Positions 1-12,050 of a stretch of DNA of 64,000 nucleotides are shown in pieces; the first letter of the stretch is position 1; each line of letters begins with the position of its first letter. The notes under the pieces are model-generated. The model was not told the DNA's origin, did not search any database, and saw only the letters and a list, made by a program, of their open reading frames with translations. The position numbers were made by a program, and so were the translations under genes. The stretch lies in contig NZXU01000070.1 in assembly GCA_002698425.1 (NCBI GenBank), positions 6,090-70,089 on the forward strand. The letters are read 5' to 3'. The stretch is from Ahrensia sp. (GTDB taxonomy: Bacteria > Pseudomonadota > Alphaproteobacteria > Rhizobiales > Rhizobiaceae).

Positions 1-401
1 CCTTCGAAAGCCCCGGCGCTCCGCTGTCGCTGCGCCCGCGCGAGAAATCCCCGGCCATCAACATCAATGTCAACGTCCAGGCCAATCCGATCGCCGAGAC
101 CGACTACGACGTCAACCTGACCCTGACGGCCAAGGCCGAGGACGACGACGGCAATGTCCTGTTCAATGTCGAGCTCGTCTATGGCGGCGTGTTTCGCATC
201 GCGGGTTTCAAGCAGGAACACATGCTTCCGGTGCTGTTCGTCGAATGCCCGCGGCTTCTTTTCCCCTTCGCGCGCCAGATCATCTCCGAATGCACCCGCA
301 ATGGCGGCTTCCCGCCGCTGATGATCGACCCGGTGGATTTCGCCCAGATGTTCCAGCGCCGCATGGCGGAAGAACAGGCCAAGGCGAAAATCCAGGCCTG
401 A
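1..401 (+). CDS. secB: Protein-export chaperone SecB (C-terminal part)
   Basis: SecB is a cytoplasmic tetrameric chaperone that keeps pre-proteins unfolded and delivers them to SecA. The gene begins before the window; about 132 residues are visible, reading in the frame that starts at base 3 and ending at TGA 399-401. The strand pattern INVNVQAN, the segment [10 protein letters not shown], and the [15 protein letters not shown] helix near the C-terminus are typical of SecB. Only the first 20-30 residues seem to be missing relative to the usual 150-165. It converges on dnaQ and the two genes share a hairpin terminator. Confidence 0.95.
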   Translation, partial: FESPGAPLSLRPREKSPAININVNVQANPIAETDYDVNLTLTAKAEDDDGNVLFNVELVYGGVFRIAGFKQEHMLPVLFVECPRLLFPFARQIISECTRNGGFPPLMIDPVDFAQMFQRRMAEEQAKAKIQA

Positions 402-430
402 CCGCAGCAAGCAGTTCAGCTTGTCGGAAA

Positions 431-451
431 GGGCGGCTCAGCCGCCCTTTT
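431..451. terminator. Bidirectional hairpin terminator between secB and dnaQ
   Basis: A perfect stem GGGCGGC / GCCGCCC with loop TCA is followed by TTTT on the plus strand, and on the minus strand the stem is followed by TTTCC. It sits 29 bases after the secB stop and contains the dnaQ stop codon (438-440), so the last dnaQ codons form part of the stem. It can serve both convergent genes. Confidence 0.8.
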
Positions 452-1154
452 GCGTTCCGGAAGACCAGATCGCCTTGTCGCCAAGCCGGGCCACGAGCTC
501 GGCATGGGCGGCGATTTCCTGTTCGCTCAGGCGGTGCGGCAAGGGTTCCGGGCGCGGACGCAATGTCAGCCGGCCCGTGTGGTGCTCGCCGGCGTTGGCG
601 GAAAAATCCCGTTCTTCCACGACCTCCAGACCGAGACGGGCCTGCTTGCCGCCGACCAGCTCGATATAGACTTCCGCGAGCAATTCGCTGTCGAGCAAGG
701 CGCCGTGTTTCTCGCGCATCGAATTGTCGATCGCATAACGCCGGCAGAGCGCGTCGAGCGAGTTCGGCCCCATCGGGTGCTTTTTGCGGGCAAGCGACAG
801 GCTGTCGATGACGACGTCCGGATTGATCGCCGGGAAACCGAGCCGGGCGAATTCCTCATTGAAGAAACCGACGTCGAAATTCGCGTTGTGGGCGATCAGT
901 TTCGCGCCCGCGGTGAAATCGAGCCAGTCCTGGATGATTTCGGCAAATTTCGGCTTGTCGGCGAGTTGCTCGTTGGAAATGCCGTGAACCGCCAGTGCCT
1001 CGGGATGGACCTCTTTCCCGTCCGGATTGATATAGACGTGAAAGTTGCGGCCGGTGATGAACCGGTTCTCCAGCTCGACCGCGCCGATTTCGATGATCCG
1101 GTCCGTTTTGGAGTCGAGGCCTGTGGTCTCGGTATCGAAGATGATTTCGCGCAT
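438..1154 (-). CDS. dnaQ: DNA polymerase III epsilon subunit (3'-5' proofreading exonuclease)
   Basis: This is the proofreading subunit of the replicative polymerase core. All three exonuclease motifs are visible: ExoI DTETTG (catalytic D7 and E9), ExoII HNANFDVGF near residue 90, and ExoIII with HGALLDSELLAEVYIEL near residue 150. The start at 1154 gives MREIIFDTETTG, matching the family N-terminus, and 238 aa. An alternative ATG at 1205 overlaps the coaE stop as ATGA and would add 17 residues without family resemblance, but it would give translational coupling. It is the last gene of the maf-aroE-coaE-dnaQ cluster. Confidence 0.95.
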   Translation of the reverse strand: MREIIFDTETTGLDSKTDRIIEIGAVELENRFITGRNFHVYINPDGKEVHPEALAVHGISNEQLADKPKFAEIIQDWLDFTAGAKLIAHNANFDVGFFNEEFARLGFPAINPDVVIDSLSLARKKHPMGPNSLDALCRRYAIDNSMREKHGALLDSELLAEVYIELVGGKQARLGLEVVEERDFSANAGEHHTGRLTLRPRPEPLPHRLSEQEIAAHAELVARLGDKAIWSSGTQKGG

Positions 1155-1201
1155 GGGTCCGATTCGCTTTCCGCCGGCATCATGCGCATCGGCGCGCGGC
1201 A

Positions 1202-1828
1202 TCACAATGGCGGGGTATTTTCGTCCAGCGCTTCTTTTTGCCGGTCCATCGATCTGAGCACGCCCACGATATCGCGCACCTTGGCGCGGGCGGCCTCCAT
1301 GCCGAGCGAGGTGTCGACCAGGAAATCCGCGCGGCGGCGCTTTTCCGCGTCGGGCGTCTGCCTGGCGAGCAGCGCCTCGAACCGTTCTTCCGTCATGCCC
1401 GGACGGCCCATCACCCGTTGCCGCTGGACTTTCGCCGGCGCTGTCACGACGACCACGCGGTCGACCCGTTTGTCGCCGCCGGTTTCGTACAGGAGCGGGA
1501 TATCGAGCACGACCAGAGGCCGGTTTTCGGCGCGGGCTTTCTCAAGGAACGCGATCTCTTCCTCGCGCACCAGCGGATGGACGATCGCTTCGAGCCGTTT
1601 CATGACGTCGGGATTGCCGACGACCTGCTTGCCGAGTTCGGTCCTGTCGACCACGCCATCGATGACAGTGCCGGGAAAGGCTTTCTCGATAAGCGGCGCG
1701 GCCCTGCCGGCATAAAGCCCATGAACCGTCGCATCGGCGTCATGGACCGGAACACCTTCATCAGCGAACATTTTCGCCGTGGTGGATTTGCCCATGCCGA
1801 TGGAGCCGGTCAAGCCGAGGACGATCAT
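1202..1828 (-). CDS. coaE: Dephospho-CoA kinase
   Basis: CoaE catalyses the last step of coenzyme A synthesis, phosphorylating the 3'-hydroxyl of dephospho-CoA. The protein is 208 aa, usual for the family. It begins with the P-loop [12 protein letters not shown], followed by [10 protein letters not shown] (substrate-binding region), [11 protein letters not shown] and a C-terminal lid with [13 protein letters not shown]. The start codon overlaps the aroE stop by one base, and the stop lies next to dnaQ, so aroE-coaE-dnaQ is one translationally coupled unit. Confidence 0.96.
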   Translation of the reverse strand: MIVLGLTGSIGMGKSTTAKMFADEGVPVHDADATVHGLYAGRAAPLIEKAFPGTVIDGVVDRTELGKQVVGNPDVMKRLEAIVHPLVREEEIAFLEKARAENRPLVVLDIPLLYETGGDKRVDRVVVVTAPAKVQRQRVMGRPGMTEERFEALLARQTPDAEKRRRADFLVDTSLGMEAARAKVRDIVGVLRSMDRQKEALDENTPPL

Positions 1829-2670
1829 CAGGCGCGCACCGCGGCGAGATCCGAAAGGATGATCTTGCGGAGGTCGTCGTCGACCTCCGGAAACCGGTCG
1901 AACCAGCGGGCGAAACCCGGCGCGGCCTGGTGCAGGAGCATGCCGAGACCGTCGCAGGTTTTCAGCCCGGCCGCGGCGGCGCGCGCCAGAAACGGCGTCT
2001 CGAGCGGCACGTAGACGATATCGGTCGCCATCGCGCCGGCCGGGGCTGACCCGAGGTCCAGTTCGAGCGGGGGCTGGCCCTTCATGCCGAGCGAGGTCGT
2101 GTTGACGATCAGGTTCGCGCTGGAAATCAAAGCCTCGGCGCGCGCCCAGCCATGGGCGGCGACTTTCTCTCCGAACCGCGCGGCGAGCTGTTCGGCACGC
2201 GCGACGGTTCGGTTGGCGATGTCGATATGTTTATAGCCGGCTTTCAACAGCGCATGGATGATGGCGCGGCTGGCGCCGCCGGCGCCCAGAACCAGCGCGG
2301 TTTCGCCATCGCGCCAGCCGGAAAGACGCTGGTCGAGATTGGCGGCGAAACCGTAGGCATCGGTATTGCCGCCGATCAGTCTGCCGTTTTCGACCCAGAG
2401 CGTGTTGACCGCACCGATCGCCTCGGCCGCGTCGTCTCGGCTATCGGCCCGTTCGAACGCCGCTTCCTTATGCGGGATGGTCACATTGCCGCCGGTCCAT
2501 TTGCCGGCGCGAATATCGACGAGAAGGGCGGGAAAATTGTCCGGCGTCACATCGATCGCGGAGTAGACGCCATCGATGCCATATCGCGTCAGCCATTCTC
2601 CATGGATGAGCGGCGATCGCGAATGGCCGATCGGATGGCCGGCAACGAAGGCGCGGGGCGTGTCAGCCAT
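1828..2670 (-). CDS. aroE: Shikimate dehydrogenase (NADP+)
   Basis: AroE reduces 3-dehydroshikimate to shikimate in the aromatic amino acid pathway. Visible are the substrate motif GHSRSPLIH, the catalytic lysine in NVTIPHKEA (about K68), the paired aspartate in GNTDAYGF (family usually NTDGxGF), the nucleotide-binding loop [11 protein letters not shown], and NTTSLGM. The ATG at 2670 gives 280 aa and overlaps the end of maf by 8 bases; an upstream ATG at 2700 would add ten unconserved residues. Confidence 0.96.
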   Translation of the reverse strand: MADTPRAFVAGHPIGHSRSPLIHGEWLTRYGIDGVYSAIDVTPDNFPALLVDIRAGKWTGGNVTIPHKEAAFERADSRDDAAEAIGAVNTLWVENGRLIGGNTDAYGFAANLDQRLSGWRDGETALVLGAGGASRAIIHALLKAGYKHIDIANRTVARAEQLAARFGEKVAAHGWARAEALISSANLIVNTTSLGMKGQPPLELDLGSAPAGAMATDIVYVPLETPFLARAAAAGLKTCDGLGMLLHQAAPGFARWFDRFPEVDDDLRKIILSDLAAVRA

Positions 2671-3256
2671 CGATTTCACCCAGTTGGCGCAGTTCGGCAA
2701 GCAATGGCAGCATCGGCAGACCTATGATCGTGAAATAGTCGCCTTCCGTCTTTTCGAAGAGCTGAATGCCTTCACCCTCATATTGATAGCAGCCAACGCT
2801 GTTCAGCGCGGCGTCGCCGACCCTGGAAAGATACCGGCCGATGAAGTTCGGCGTGAGATCGCGCATCTGCATGTGCGCGACGGAAACATGACGCCAAATG
2901 GTTTCGCCGTCGCGGGCGAGCGTCAGGGCGCTCCAGAGCTGGTGGGTCTTGCCGGAAAACGCCAGCAGGTTGCGGCGCGCCTCTTCCATGTCTGCCGGTT
3001 TGTGGAACAACACGCCGTCGAGCGACAATGTCTGGTCGCCGCCGAGAACGAGCGCGCCCGGATTGTGTTCGGACACGTCGAGCGCCTTTGCCTCGGCGAG
3101 GACCGCTGCAATGTCTTGCGGCGTCGCGTCGGCGTCCACCAGCGGCTTCTCGACAAGACGCTCGTCTATGCCGGCACCTTCGGCGCGGAAGTCGATCCCG
3201 GCATTGGTCAGGATCGCGGCGCGGAACGGGCTGGTCGAGGCGAGAACGAGGCTCAT
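2663..3256 (-). CDS. maf: Maf-like nucleotide pyrophosphatase
   Basis: Maf/YhdE proteins are house-cleaning nucleoside-triphosphate pyrophosphatases acting on dTTP/UTP or modified nucleotides. The N-terminal signature [14 protein letters not shown], the catalytic region [13 protein letters not shown], and the C-terminal [14 protein letters not shown] are all present in 197 aa. The start at 3256 is set by a strong AAGGAA ribosome site 7 bases upstream. It is the first gene leftward of the proposed origin, as in many Rhizobiales. The precise subtype is not certain. Confidence 0.93.
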   Translation of the reverse strand: MSLVLASTSPFRAAILTNAGIDFRAEGAGIDERLVEKPLVDADATPQDIAAVLAEAKALDVSEHNPGALVLGGDQTLSLDGVLFHKPADMEEARRNLLAFSGKTHQLWSALTLARDGETIWRHVSVAHMQMRDLTPNFIGRYLSRVGDAALNSVGCYQYEGEGIQLFEKTEGDYFTIIGLPMLPLLAELRQLGEIDG

Positions 3257-3543
3257 GGCATTTTCCTTCAACGGGATGCGGTTAGACGGTCGCTGCCTGC
3301 TTGGCAAGGACAGGCGAGCGCGGCGGCGGGTTGTGCGCTACTGTGGAAAACAAACGATGCCGGAGGAACGTTCGGAGCGGCGGCGGTTCAAAGGGGCGGA
3401 TGTTCACAATTCACTGGCGGAACCTCGCCGGATTTCCACAGAGGAGAACTGTGTGGAGAACGGATCAATCCGGAATTGGTTCGAGGTTTTCCCACACCCC
3501 TCTGGTTTTCTGTCCATTAACTACCTGAATTTAAATGGATAAT

Positions 3544-3552
3544 TTATCCACA
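3544..3552 (+). promoter_or_regulatory. DnaA box (perfect consensus)
   Basis: TTATCCACA, an exact match to the high-affinity DnaA box. It lies at the edge of the AT-rich stretch in the proposed origin, and a weaker TGATTCACA box follows two bases later. Confidence 0.8.
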
Positions 3553-3640
3553 TTGATTCACAGGCGTTTTTGGATTTGTTTCCCGCGGGCCGATTGTCGC
3601 GCCGGGATCCTTCCCGCTTCTGCAAAACCGGCAATACCTG

Positions 3641-3649
3641 TTATTCACA
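3641..3649 (+). promoter_or_regulatory. DnaA box (perfect TTATNCACA)
   Basis: TTATTCACA, an exact match to TTATNCACA, located 51 bases before the hemE start. Besides origin function it could link hemE transcription to DnaA. Confidence 0.72.
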
Positions 3650-3699
3650 GACTCATAGAATCATCAAACCGCTTCGCGGAATCTATTTAGGACAAAAGA

Positions 3700-4749
3700 G
3701 TGGAACCCAATCCGGGGATAACAGCGCCCGAGCGCAAGGTAATGAAGGTCCTGAATGGCGAGACGGTAACCCCGCCGCCAATCTGGATCATGCGACAGGC
3801 GGGACGCTATCTGCCGGAGTATCGCGAGACGCGTGCGACGGCGAAGGGCTTTCTCGATCTCTGCTACACGCCGGATCTGGCCGTGGAAGTCACGCTGCAA
3901 CCGATCCGAAGATACGGGCTTGATGCATCTATCCTGTTTTCGGACATCCTGGTCCTGCCCGATGCACTGAAATGCGGCGTGCGTTTCGTCGAGGGCGAGG
4001 GACCGCGTCTCGATCCGATCGATGCGGACGGGATTGCGAAACTCGACCCGTCCGGAATGCATGAGCATCTTGCGCCGGTCTATGAAACGGTCGGCCGGCT
4101 TCGGGCGCAATTGCCGGCCGAGACGACGCTGCTCGGTTTTTGCGGCGCGCCCTGGACGGTGGCGACCTACATGATCGCGGGCAGGGGAACGCCTGATCAG
4201 GCTCCGGCCCGGCTGTTCGGCTATCGCGAGCCGCAAGCCTTTTCGAGACTGCTCGATCTTCTGGCCGACATGTCGGCGGACTATCTGATCCGCCAGCTCG
4301 AGGAAGGTGCGGATGCGGTGCAGGTCTTTGACAGCTGGTCGGGCGTGCTCGACGAAGCCTGTTTCGAGGCTTATTGCGTCCGGCCGATGAAGCGGATCGT
4401 CGACAAGGTCCGCGCTTCGAAACCAGGCGCGAAGATCATCGGGTTTCCGAAAGGGGCCGGCCTGCTCTATCGCGATTACCGGAAGAAGACAGGCGTCGAT
4501 GCGCTCGGTCTCGACTGGACCGTGCCGCTTTCCTTCGCCGCGGAATTGCAGAAGGACGGTCCGATCCAGGGCAATCTCGATCCGCTGCGGGTCGTTGCGG
4601 GGCGGGAGACGATCAAGGACGGCGTCGACCGGATCCTGGAGGCGCTCGGAAACGGTCCGTTGATCTTCAATCTCGGTCACGGCATCACGCCGCAGGCCGA
4701 TCCCGAGGATGTCGGCTATCTGGTCGATCATGTGCGTGGCAAGGCATGA
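3700..4749 (+). CDS. hemE: Uroporphyrinogen decarboxylase
   Basis: HemE decarboxylates the four acetate side chains of uroporphyrinogen III to give coproporphyrinogen III in haem synthesis. The family signatures [41 protein letters not shown] and VQVFDSWSG are clear over 349 aa. The start is GTG at 3700: AGGA lies 8 bases upstream, and the added segment with [11 protein letters not shown] matches rhizobial relatives, so the internal ATG at 3742 is less likely. It overlaps hemJ by 4 bases (ATGA). Confidence 0.96.
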   Translation: MEPNPGITAPERKVMKVLNGETVTPPPIWIMRQAGRYLPEYRETRATAKGFLDLCYTPDLAVEVTLQPIRRYGLDASILFSDILVLPDALKCGVRFVEGEGPRLDPIDADGIAKLDPSGMHEHLAPVYETVGRLRAQLPAETTLLGFCGAPWTVATYMIAGRGTPDQAPARLFGYREPQAFSRLLDLLADMSADYLIRQLEEGADAVQVFDSWSGVLDEACFEAYCVRPMKRIVDKVRASKPGAKIIGFPKGAGLLYRDYRKKTGVDALGLDWTVPLSFAAELQKDGPIQGNLDPLRVVAGRETIKDGVDRILEALGNGPLIFNLGHGITPQADPEDVGYLVDHVRGKA

Positions 4750-5297
4750 CGGAAACGCCTGAACGCGAGATTTCAGCGCAAAGCGGGCGCAAGGCGGCGA
4801 AGCGGGCCATTATTGCGCTGGCGATCTTCGTCGCGCTCGCGGCGCTGATTTTCTGGCTCGATCCGGATGGGCTCTATCTCTGGGCGAAGGCGCTGCATGT
4901 GATCGCGATCATCGCCTGGATGGCGGGGATGCTCTATCTGCCGCGGCTGTTCGTTTATCACGCCGACGTCGCGCCGGGCTCCGAGCAGAGCGAGATCTTC
5001 AAGGTGATGGAGCGCCGCCTGCTGCGCGTCATCATGAACCCGGCCATGATCATTGCATGGGCCGTCGGGTTATGGCTTGCCTGGTCGGGCGGCTATTTCA
5101 TGGATGGCTGGTTTCACGCCAAGCTGGCCTGCGTTCTGGCGTTGTCCGCCGTGCACGGGATGTTCGCCAAGGCGGTACGGCTCTATGCCGAGGACCGGAA
5201 CGACAAGTCGCCGCGTTACTGGCGCATGATGAACGAGGCGCCGACGCTTTTGATGATCGCCATCGTGGCGCTCGTCATCGTCAAACCTTTTGCCTGA
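4746..5297 (+). CDS. hemJ: Protoporphyrinogen IX oxidase HemJ (UPF0093 membrane protein)
   Basis: HemJ oxidises protoporphyrinogen IX to protoporphyrin IX in bacteria lacking HemG and HemY. The 183-aa protein has a hydrophilic start and then four or five hydrophobic helices. The family segment [29 protein letters not shown] carries the conserved histidines (shown here as one helix near residues 42-70), and [12 protein letters not shown] follows near the C-terminus. Coupling to hemE by a 4-base ATGA overlap supports a haem role. Confidence 0.9.
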   Translation: MTETPEREISAQSGRKAAKRAIIALAIFVALAALIFWLDPDGLYLWAKALHVIAIIAWMAGMLYLPRLFVYHADVAPGSEQSEIFKVMERRLLRVIMNPAMIIAWAVGLWLAWSGGYFMDGWFHAKLACVLALSAVHGMFAKAVRLYAEDRNDKSPRYWRMMNEAPTLLMIAIVALVIVKPFA

Positions 5298-5433
5298 GCG
5301 GCTTTATCAAAAGTGACTTGAAGTCAAATCCGCTACGGCTTATGTGGGGGGAAACTGAGCCCCGGGATTCCCCTCCCCTTTCTACGGGCCAATTCCCCTT
5401 CTTCTTCATCTTCGCAGAATAAAGCGTGTTTTC
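5298..5433 (+). promoter_or_regulatory. rho leader: promoter candidate and pyrimidine-rich tract
   Basis: The 136-base leader before rho contains a possible promoter (TTGAAG at 5318-5323, 17-base spacer, TATGTG at 5341-5346) and then a C/T-rich, G-poor stretch at about 5368-5414. There is no recognisable Shine-Dalgarno before the rho ATG. Such a C-rich leader resembles a rut site and would fit autoregulation by Rho-dependent attenuation, known for E. coli rho; here it is inference. Confidence 0.45.
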
Positions 5434-6699
5434 ATGCAACAAATGAAACTACAGGACCTCCAGAACAAATCCGCCACGGATCTCGTCGAATTCGCCGAGA
5501 GCCTGGAGGTCGAAAATGCCAGCGTGATGCGCAAACAGGAACTGATGTTTGCCATCCTGAAGAAGCTGGCGGCCGACGATGTCGAAATCATTGGCGACGG
5601 CGTCGTGGAAATCCTGCAGGACGGCTTCGGCTTCCTGCGTTCGGCCAGCGCCAATTATCTTCCGGGTCCGGACGATATCTATATTTCCCCCTCGCAGATC
5701 CGCCGCTTTTCGCTGAAGACGGGCGACACCGTGCAGGGACCGATCCGCGGTCCCAAGGAAGGCGAGCGCTACTTCGCGCTTCTCAAGGTCAACACGATCA
5801 ATTTCGAAGACCCGGAGAAGATCCGCCACAAGAGCCATTTCGACAATCTGACGCCGCTCTATCCGGACGAGCGTTTCCGGATGGAAATCGACGGTCCGCC
5901 GACCAAGGACAATTCGGCGCGCGTGATCGATCTCGTCGCGCCGCTCGGCAAGGGCCAGCGCGGGTTGATCGTCGCTCCGCCGCGCACCGGTAAGACGGTT
6001 CTGCTTCAGAACATCGCCCACTCGATCACCGCCAACCACCCGGAATGCTATCTGATCGTTCTGCTGATTGACGAGCGTCCGGAAGAAGTGACCGACATGC
6101 AGCGCTCGGTGAAGGGCGAAGTCGTCTCCTCGACCTTCGACGAGCCGGCCTCGCGTCACGTCCAGGTCGCCGAAATGGTCATCGAGAAGGCGAAACGACT
6201 GGTCGAACATGGCCGCGACGTCGTCATCCTGCTCGATTCGATCACCCGTCTCGGCCGCGCCTACAACACGGTCGTGCCGTCATCGGGCAAGGTCTTGACC
6301 GGCGGTGTCGACGCCAATGCGCTGCAGCGTCCGAAGCGCTTCTTCGGCGCGGCGCGCAATATCGAGGAAGGCGGCTCGCTGACGATCATCGCGACGGCGC
6401 TGATCGATACCGGCAGCCGCATGGACGAAGTGATCTTCGAAGAGTTCAAGGGCACCGGTAACTCGGAAATCGTGCTCGACCGCAAAGTGGCGGACAAGCG
6501 CACCTTCCCGGCGATCGACGTGCTCAAATCCGGCACCCGCAAGGAAGACCTGCTTATCCCGCGGCAGGATCTGCAGAAGATTTTCGTGCTGCGCCGCATC
6601 CTCGCGCCGATGGGCACGACGGACGCGATCGAGTTCCTCATCGACAAGCTCAAGCAGACGAAGAACAACGCCGAGTTCTTCGATTCGATGAACGCTTAA
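5434..6699 (+). CDS. rho: Transcription termination factor Rho
   Basis: Rho is a hexameric RNA-dependent ATPase that releases transcripts. The 421-aa protein has the N-terminal helical domain ([18 protein letters not shown]), the cold-shock-like RNA-binding domain with GFGFLRS and [10 protein letters not shown], Walker A in [12 protein letters not shown], the Q-loop/R-loop region, and Walker B with [16 protein letters not shown]. The length equals rhizobial Rho. ATG at 5434 and ATG at 5443 are both possible starts. A short CCGGCT/AGCCGG hairpin (6710-6725) without a T tract lies between rho and the convergent next gene. Confidence 0.97.
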   Translation: MQQMKLQDLQNKSATDLVEFAESLEVENASVMRKQELMFAILKKLAADDVEIIGDGVVEILQDGFGFLRSASANYLPGPDDIYISPSQIRRFSLKTGDTVQGPIRGPKEGERYFALLKVNTINFEDPEKIRHKSHFDNLTPLYPDERFRMEIDGPPTKDNSARVIDLVAPLGKGQRGLIVAPPRTGKTVLLQNIAHSITANHPECYLIVLLIDERPEEVTDMQRSVKGEVVSSTFDEPASRHVQVAEMVIEKAKRLVEHGRDVVILLDSITRLGRAYNTVVPSSGKVLTGGVDANALQRPKRFFGAARNIEEGGSLTIIATALIDTGSRMDEVIFEEFKGTGNSEIVLDRKVADKRTFPAIDVLKSGTRKEDLLIPRQDLQKIFVLRRILAPMGTTDAIEFLIDKLKQTKNNAEFFDSMNA

Positions 6700-6717
6700 G
6701 GTCTGAAGCCCGGCTTG

Positions 6718-8733
<2,016 letters not shown>

Positions 8734-8765
8734 TGGTCACCCTTTCGATTCGGACTTGTAACGAT

Positions 8766-10070
8766 ATGGACACGATCTACGCCTTGTCGAGCGGAGGCCT
8801 GCCGTCGGGTGTTGCGGTCGTGCGCGTATCGGGTCCCGCGGCGAGCGCGGTCGTTAGAGCGCTGAGTGGTGACCTGCCGGCTCCACGTCTTGCGGTTCTG
8901 CGGTCGATTCGAGACCGGAACGAATCCATTATAGATCGGGGACTGGTTTTGTGGTTCCCGGCTCCGGGCAGTTTCACTGGCGAGGACAGCGCGGAGTTTC
9001 ACCTTCATGGCGGCCGTGCGGTGGTCGACCGGTTGCTCGAGGAGTTGTCTTCATTTGCCGGTTTGCGGATGGCCGAGGCCGGAGAGTTTTCCCGGCGCGC
9101 TTTCGCGAATGGCAAGATGGATCTCACCGAGGCGGAGGGGCTTGCGGACCTGATCGCGTCGGAGACCGAGGCGCAAAGGGTTCTTGCCCTCTCCCAGGCA
9201 TCGGGTGCGTTGAAAGCTCTCTATGAGAACTGGCAGGGCCGGTTGCTGCATGGGCGGGCGATGATTGAGGCGGAAATCGATTTTGCCGATGAAGAAGACG
9301 TGCCGGGCTCGGTGTCCGACCGGGTCTGGGCGGATATGCAGAGCCTTTCGGCGGAAATGAAGGCCCATATCGCTGGCGCGAAGCGCGCGAACGCGGTGCG
9401 CGAAGGATTTCGGATCGTCATTGTCGGTGCGCCGAATGCAGGCAAATCGAGCCTGATGAATGCGCTGGCGGGCAGCGATATCGCCATCGTTTCGGATGAG
9501 CCGGGCACGACGCGAGATGCACTCGAGGCCCGGCTTTCGATTGGTGGACAGCTGGTTGTCGTCACGGACACGGCGGGCATTCGGGAAAAGGCCGGATCGG
9601 TAGAAGCGGAAGGGATCCGGCGGGCGCTGAAGCGCGCGGCGGATGCCGATCTGGTTCTCTTTCTTTCCGATAGCGGTGCGTGGGAAAATCCTGAGGCGTT
9701 TGGCGAAGCGCCGATTTGGCGGATCGCTTCGAAAGCGGACATGGTTAATGAAGACTATCCGGATGGCTCGATCCCGATATCGGTGAAGGCTGAAAATGGC
9801 CTGAATCTGCTGTTCGATTCGTTAGAGAAACATTTGGCGGGTGCGGTTGGACATGATGTCTCGTCGTTGCCGACGAGACAGCGCCACCTCGACAATTTGC
9901 GGGTTTCGCTGGCCGAATTGCAGAAGGCTGTTTCTTCGACCGATGATCCGTTGGAATTACGGGCGGAAGCGCTGCGTTTGGCTGCGTTCAGTCTTGGGCG
10001 CATTACCGGGCAACATGGTGTGGAGGATGTCCTGGGCGTGATCTTTTCGGAGTTCTGTATCGGGAAATAG
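8766..10070 (+). CDS. mnmE: tRNA U34 modification GTPase MnmE (TrmE)
   Basis: MnmE works with MnmG to place the cmnm5 group on U34 of certain tRNAs. Seen in order: the folate-binding N-terminal domain starting MDTIYALSSGGLPSGVAVVR, a helical domain, the inserted G domain with GAPNAGKSS, TTRD and DTAGIREK, and the diagnostic C-terminal FCIGK containing the catalytic cysteine. The start at 8766 gives 434 aa; the ATG at 8733 would add 11 unconserved residues. The partner mnmG follows after a short gap that carries a parS site. Confidence 0.97.
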   Translation: MDTIYALSSGGLPSGVAVVRVSGPAASAVVRALSGDLPAPRLAVLRSIRDRNESIIDRGLVLWFPAPGSFTGEDSAEFHLHGGRAVVDRLLEELSSFAGLRMAEAGEFSRRAFANGKMDLTEAEGLADLIASETEAQRVLALSQASGALKALYENWQGRLLHGRAMIEAEIDFADEEDVPGSVSDRVWADMQSLSAEMKAHIAGAKRANAVREGFRIVIVGAPNAGKSSLMNALAGSDIAIVSDEPGTTRDALEARLSIGGQLVVVTDTAGIREKAGSVEAEGIRRALKRAADADLVLFLSDSGAWENPEAFGEAPIWRIASKADMVNEDYPDGSIPISVKAENGLNLLFDSLEKHLAGAVGHDVSSLPTRQRHLDNLRVSLAELQKAVSSTDDPLELRAEALRLAAFSLGRITGQHGVEDVLGVIFSEFCIGK

Positions 10071-10099
10071 GCCGTTGGGCAGGTTAGGTCCGGCGGAAT

Positions 10100-10115
10100 G
10101 TTTCACGTGAAACAC
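10100..10115. other. parS: parS centromere-like site 1
   Basis: TGTTTCACGTGAAACA, a perfect 16-base palindrome identical to the broadly conserved ParB-binding parS consensus. It lies in the 105-base gap between mnmE and mnmG, about 6.5 kb from the proposed origin and 3.4 kb before parB. Confidence 0.95.
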
Positions 10116-10175
10116 GGGCGGCCTTGACGGCCAGACGTTTCCGCGTCATCTCGCGCGCCTGGGATTGGATTGAAG

Positions 10176-12050
10176 ATGAAACAAGAATTCGACGTCATCG
10201 TAATCGGCGGCGGCCATGCGGGCTGCGAAGCGGCGCGCGCATCCGCTGCGATCGGCGCACGCACCGCTCTCGTGACGCATTCCTTTGCGACGATCGGCAC
10301 GATGTCTTGCAATCCCGCGATCGGCGGATTGGGGAAGGGTCATCTCGTTCGCGAGATCGATGCGCTTGACGGTCTGATGGGCAGGGTCGCCGATGCGGCC
10401 GGGATCCAGTTTCGCATGCTGAACCGGCGCAAGGGGCCGGCGGTGCGCGGGCCGCGGACCCAGGCGGACCGCAAGCTATACCGGTCGGCGATGCAGGCAG
10501 AGATCGCGGAGCTCGATAATTTGACTGTTGTCGAAGGCGAGGTCGCCGATCTTATACTTGATGACGATCGTGCAATCGGCGGTGTCATTCTCGCGGATGG
10601 CAGGACGATCGATTGCCGCGCCGTCGTCCTGACGACCGGCACGTTTCTGCGTGGTCTCATTCATATCGGCGACAAGACGGTGCCTGCGGGACGAATGGGC
10701 GAGAAGCCGAGTGTCGGTCTGTCGTCGACGCTGGAACGTCTTGGCGTTCCGCTTGGACGGCTCAAGACCGGGACGCCTCCCAGACTCGACGGGAAGACGA
10801 TCGGCTGGCAAGACCTTGCGAAGCAGGCCGCGGATGATGAGCCCGTGCCCTTCTCCACATTGACGGAGCGGATTACGAATCCGCAGATCGAGTGCGGGAT
10901 TACCCGGACGACACCGGCTACGCATCGTATCATCGAGGAGAATCTGGGCCGCAGCGCCATGTATTCCGGCAACATCAAGGGCGTTGGCCCCCGCTATTGT
11001 CCCTCCATCGAGGACAAGATCGTCAAATTCGGCGAGCGCGATGGTCACCAAATTTTCCTGGAGCCGGAGGGGCTGGACGACGACACGGTCTATCCGAACG
11101 GGATTTCGACTTCCCTGCCGGAAGAGGTGCAGCTCGAGATCCTGAAAACGATACCGGGTCTTGAGACAGCGAGGATGATACAGCCCGGATACGCAATTGA
11201 ATACGACCATGTGGATCCGCGTTCCCTGGATGCGACGCTGCAGCTGCGGGGTGTTGAGGGCTTCTTTCTCGCGGGTCAAATCAACGGCACCACTGGTTAT
11301 GAAGAAGCTGGCGCGCAGGGTCTTGTCGCCGGTTTGAACGCTGCACGGCAGGTAGCTGGTTTGGCGAAAGCGGTGTTTAGCCGGACCGATTCCTATATTG
11401 GCGTTATGATAGACGATTTGATCTCGCGCGGCGTATCGGAGCCGTACCGTATGTTCACGTCGCGGGCGGAGTATCGCTTGTCCCTGCGCGTCGATAACGC
11501 TGATCTCCGTCTGACACCGAAAGCAGTTGAGTTTGGTTTGGCGAGTTCAAGGCGTCGAATAGCTTTCGATTCGATGACGGAACAATTGGAGAGCTTGCGC
11601 GCGCTTTCGCGGGAGCGGCCGATTTCGCCGCAGGAAGCGAACCGATTCGGACTCGAAATCAATCTGGATGGGGTCCGCCGCTCGGCCTATGACTTGCTGG
11701 CTTATCCCTCTGTCTCCATGGCGGATATCTTGAGAATCTGGCCGGATCTCGGTTCGTATCCGCCAGCGATACTCGAGCGTCTGGAAATCGAGGCGCAGTA
11801 TGCGGTTTACCTCAAGCGCCAAGAAGCCGATATCGCTGCGGTTCAGCGGGAAGAAAAGACGCTTATCCCGGAAGATCTGGATTATGACCGGATTTCCGGC
11901 CTGTCGAATGAGCTGAAGCAGAAGCTGAATCTGCGGAAGCCTGAGACGCTCGCGGCCGCGGAGAGGATCGAAGGTATAACTCCCGCGGCGCTTGGTTTGA
12001 TCATTGCACATGTACAGCAGCGCCGTCGTACGACGAGCCGCGTCGCCTGA
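10176..12050 (+). CDS. mnmG: tRNA U34 modification enzyme MnmG (GidA)
   Basis: MnmG is the FAD- and NADH-dependent partner of MnmE. The N-terminal FAD loop [45 protein letters not shown] and [17 protein letters not shown] are the family hallmarks, and the C-terminal helical MnmE-binding domain ends near [13 protein letters not shown]. The length is 624 aa from ATG 10176; a TTG two codons earlier is an alternative. The stop overlaps the rsmG ATG by one base. Confidence 0.97.
   Translation: MKQEFDVIVIGGGHAGCEAARASAAIGARTALVTHSFATIGTMSCNPAIGGLGKGHLVREIDALDGLMGRVADAAGIQFRMLNRRKGPAVRGPRTQADRKLYRSAMQAEIAELDNLTVVEGEVADLILDDDRAIGGVILADGRTIDCRAVVLTTGTFLRGLIHIGDKTVPAGRMGEKPSVGLSSTLERLGVPLGRLKTGTPPRLDGKTIGWQDLAKQAADDEPVPFSTLTERITNPQIECGITRTTPATHRIIEENLGRSAMYSGNIKGVGPRYCPSIEDKIVKFGERDGHQIFLEPEGLDDDTVYPNGISTSLPEEVQLEILKTIPGLETARMIQPGYAIEYDHVDPRSLDATLQLRGVEGFFLAGQINGTTGYEEAGAQGLVAGLNAARQVAGLAKAVFSRTDSYIGVMIDDLISRGVSEPYRMFTSRAEYRLSLRVDNADLRLTPKAVEFGLASSRRRIAFDSMTEQLESLRALSRERPISPQEANRFGLEINLDGVRRSAYDLLAYPSVSMADILRIWPDLGSYPPAILERLEIEAQYAVYLKRQEADIAAVQREEKTLIPEDLDYDRISGLSNELKQKLNLRKPETLAAAERIEGITPAALGLIIAHVQQRRRTTSRVA

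Larger units (their letters stand above)
3257..3699. other. oriC: Candidate chromosomal replication origin (oriC)
   Basis: This 443-base gene-free region is flanked by divergent maf and hemE, the usual neighbours of the origin in Caulobacter and Rhizobiales. It holds DnaA-box-like 9-mers: perfect TTATCCACA (3544-3552) and TTATTCACA (3641-3649), TTTTCCACA on the minus strand (3342-3350), and one-mismatch boxes at 3432-3440, 3452-3460 (minus), 3488-3496 and 3554-3562. An AT-rich segment at 3510-3560 with two TTAA motifs (3517 and 3531) could be the unwinding element. Genes on both sides mostly point away from it. Function is inferred from context and motifs. Confidence 0.82.

Noticed and set aside
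3517..3534. TTAA-N10-TTAA in the proposed origin as a CtrA box
   Set aside because: The canonical spacing is seven bases, so it is mentioned only as part of the AT-rich element.
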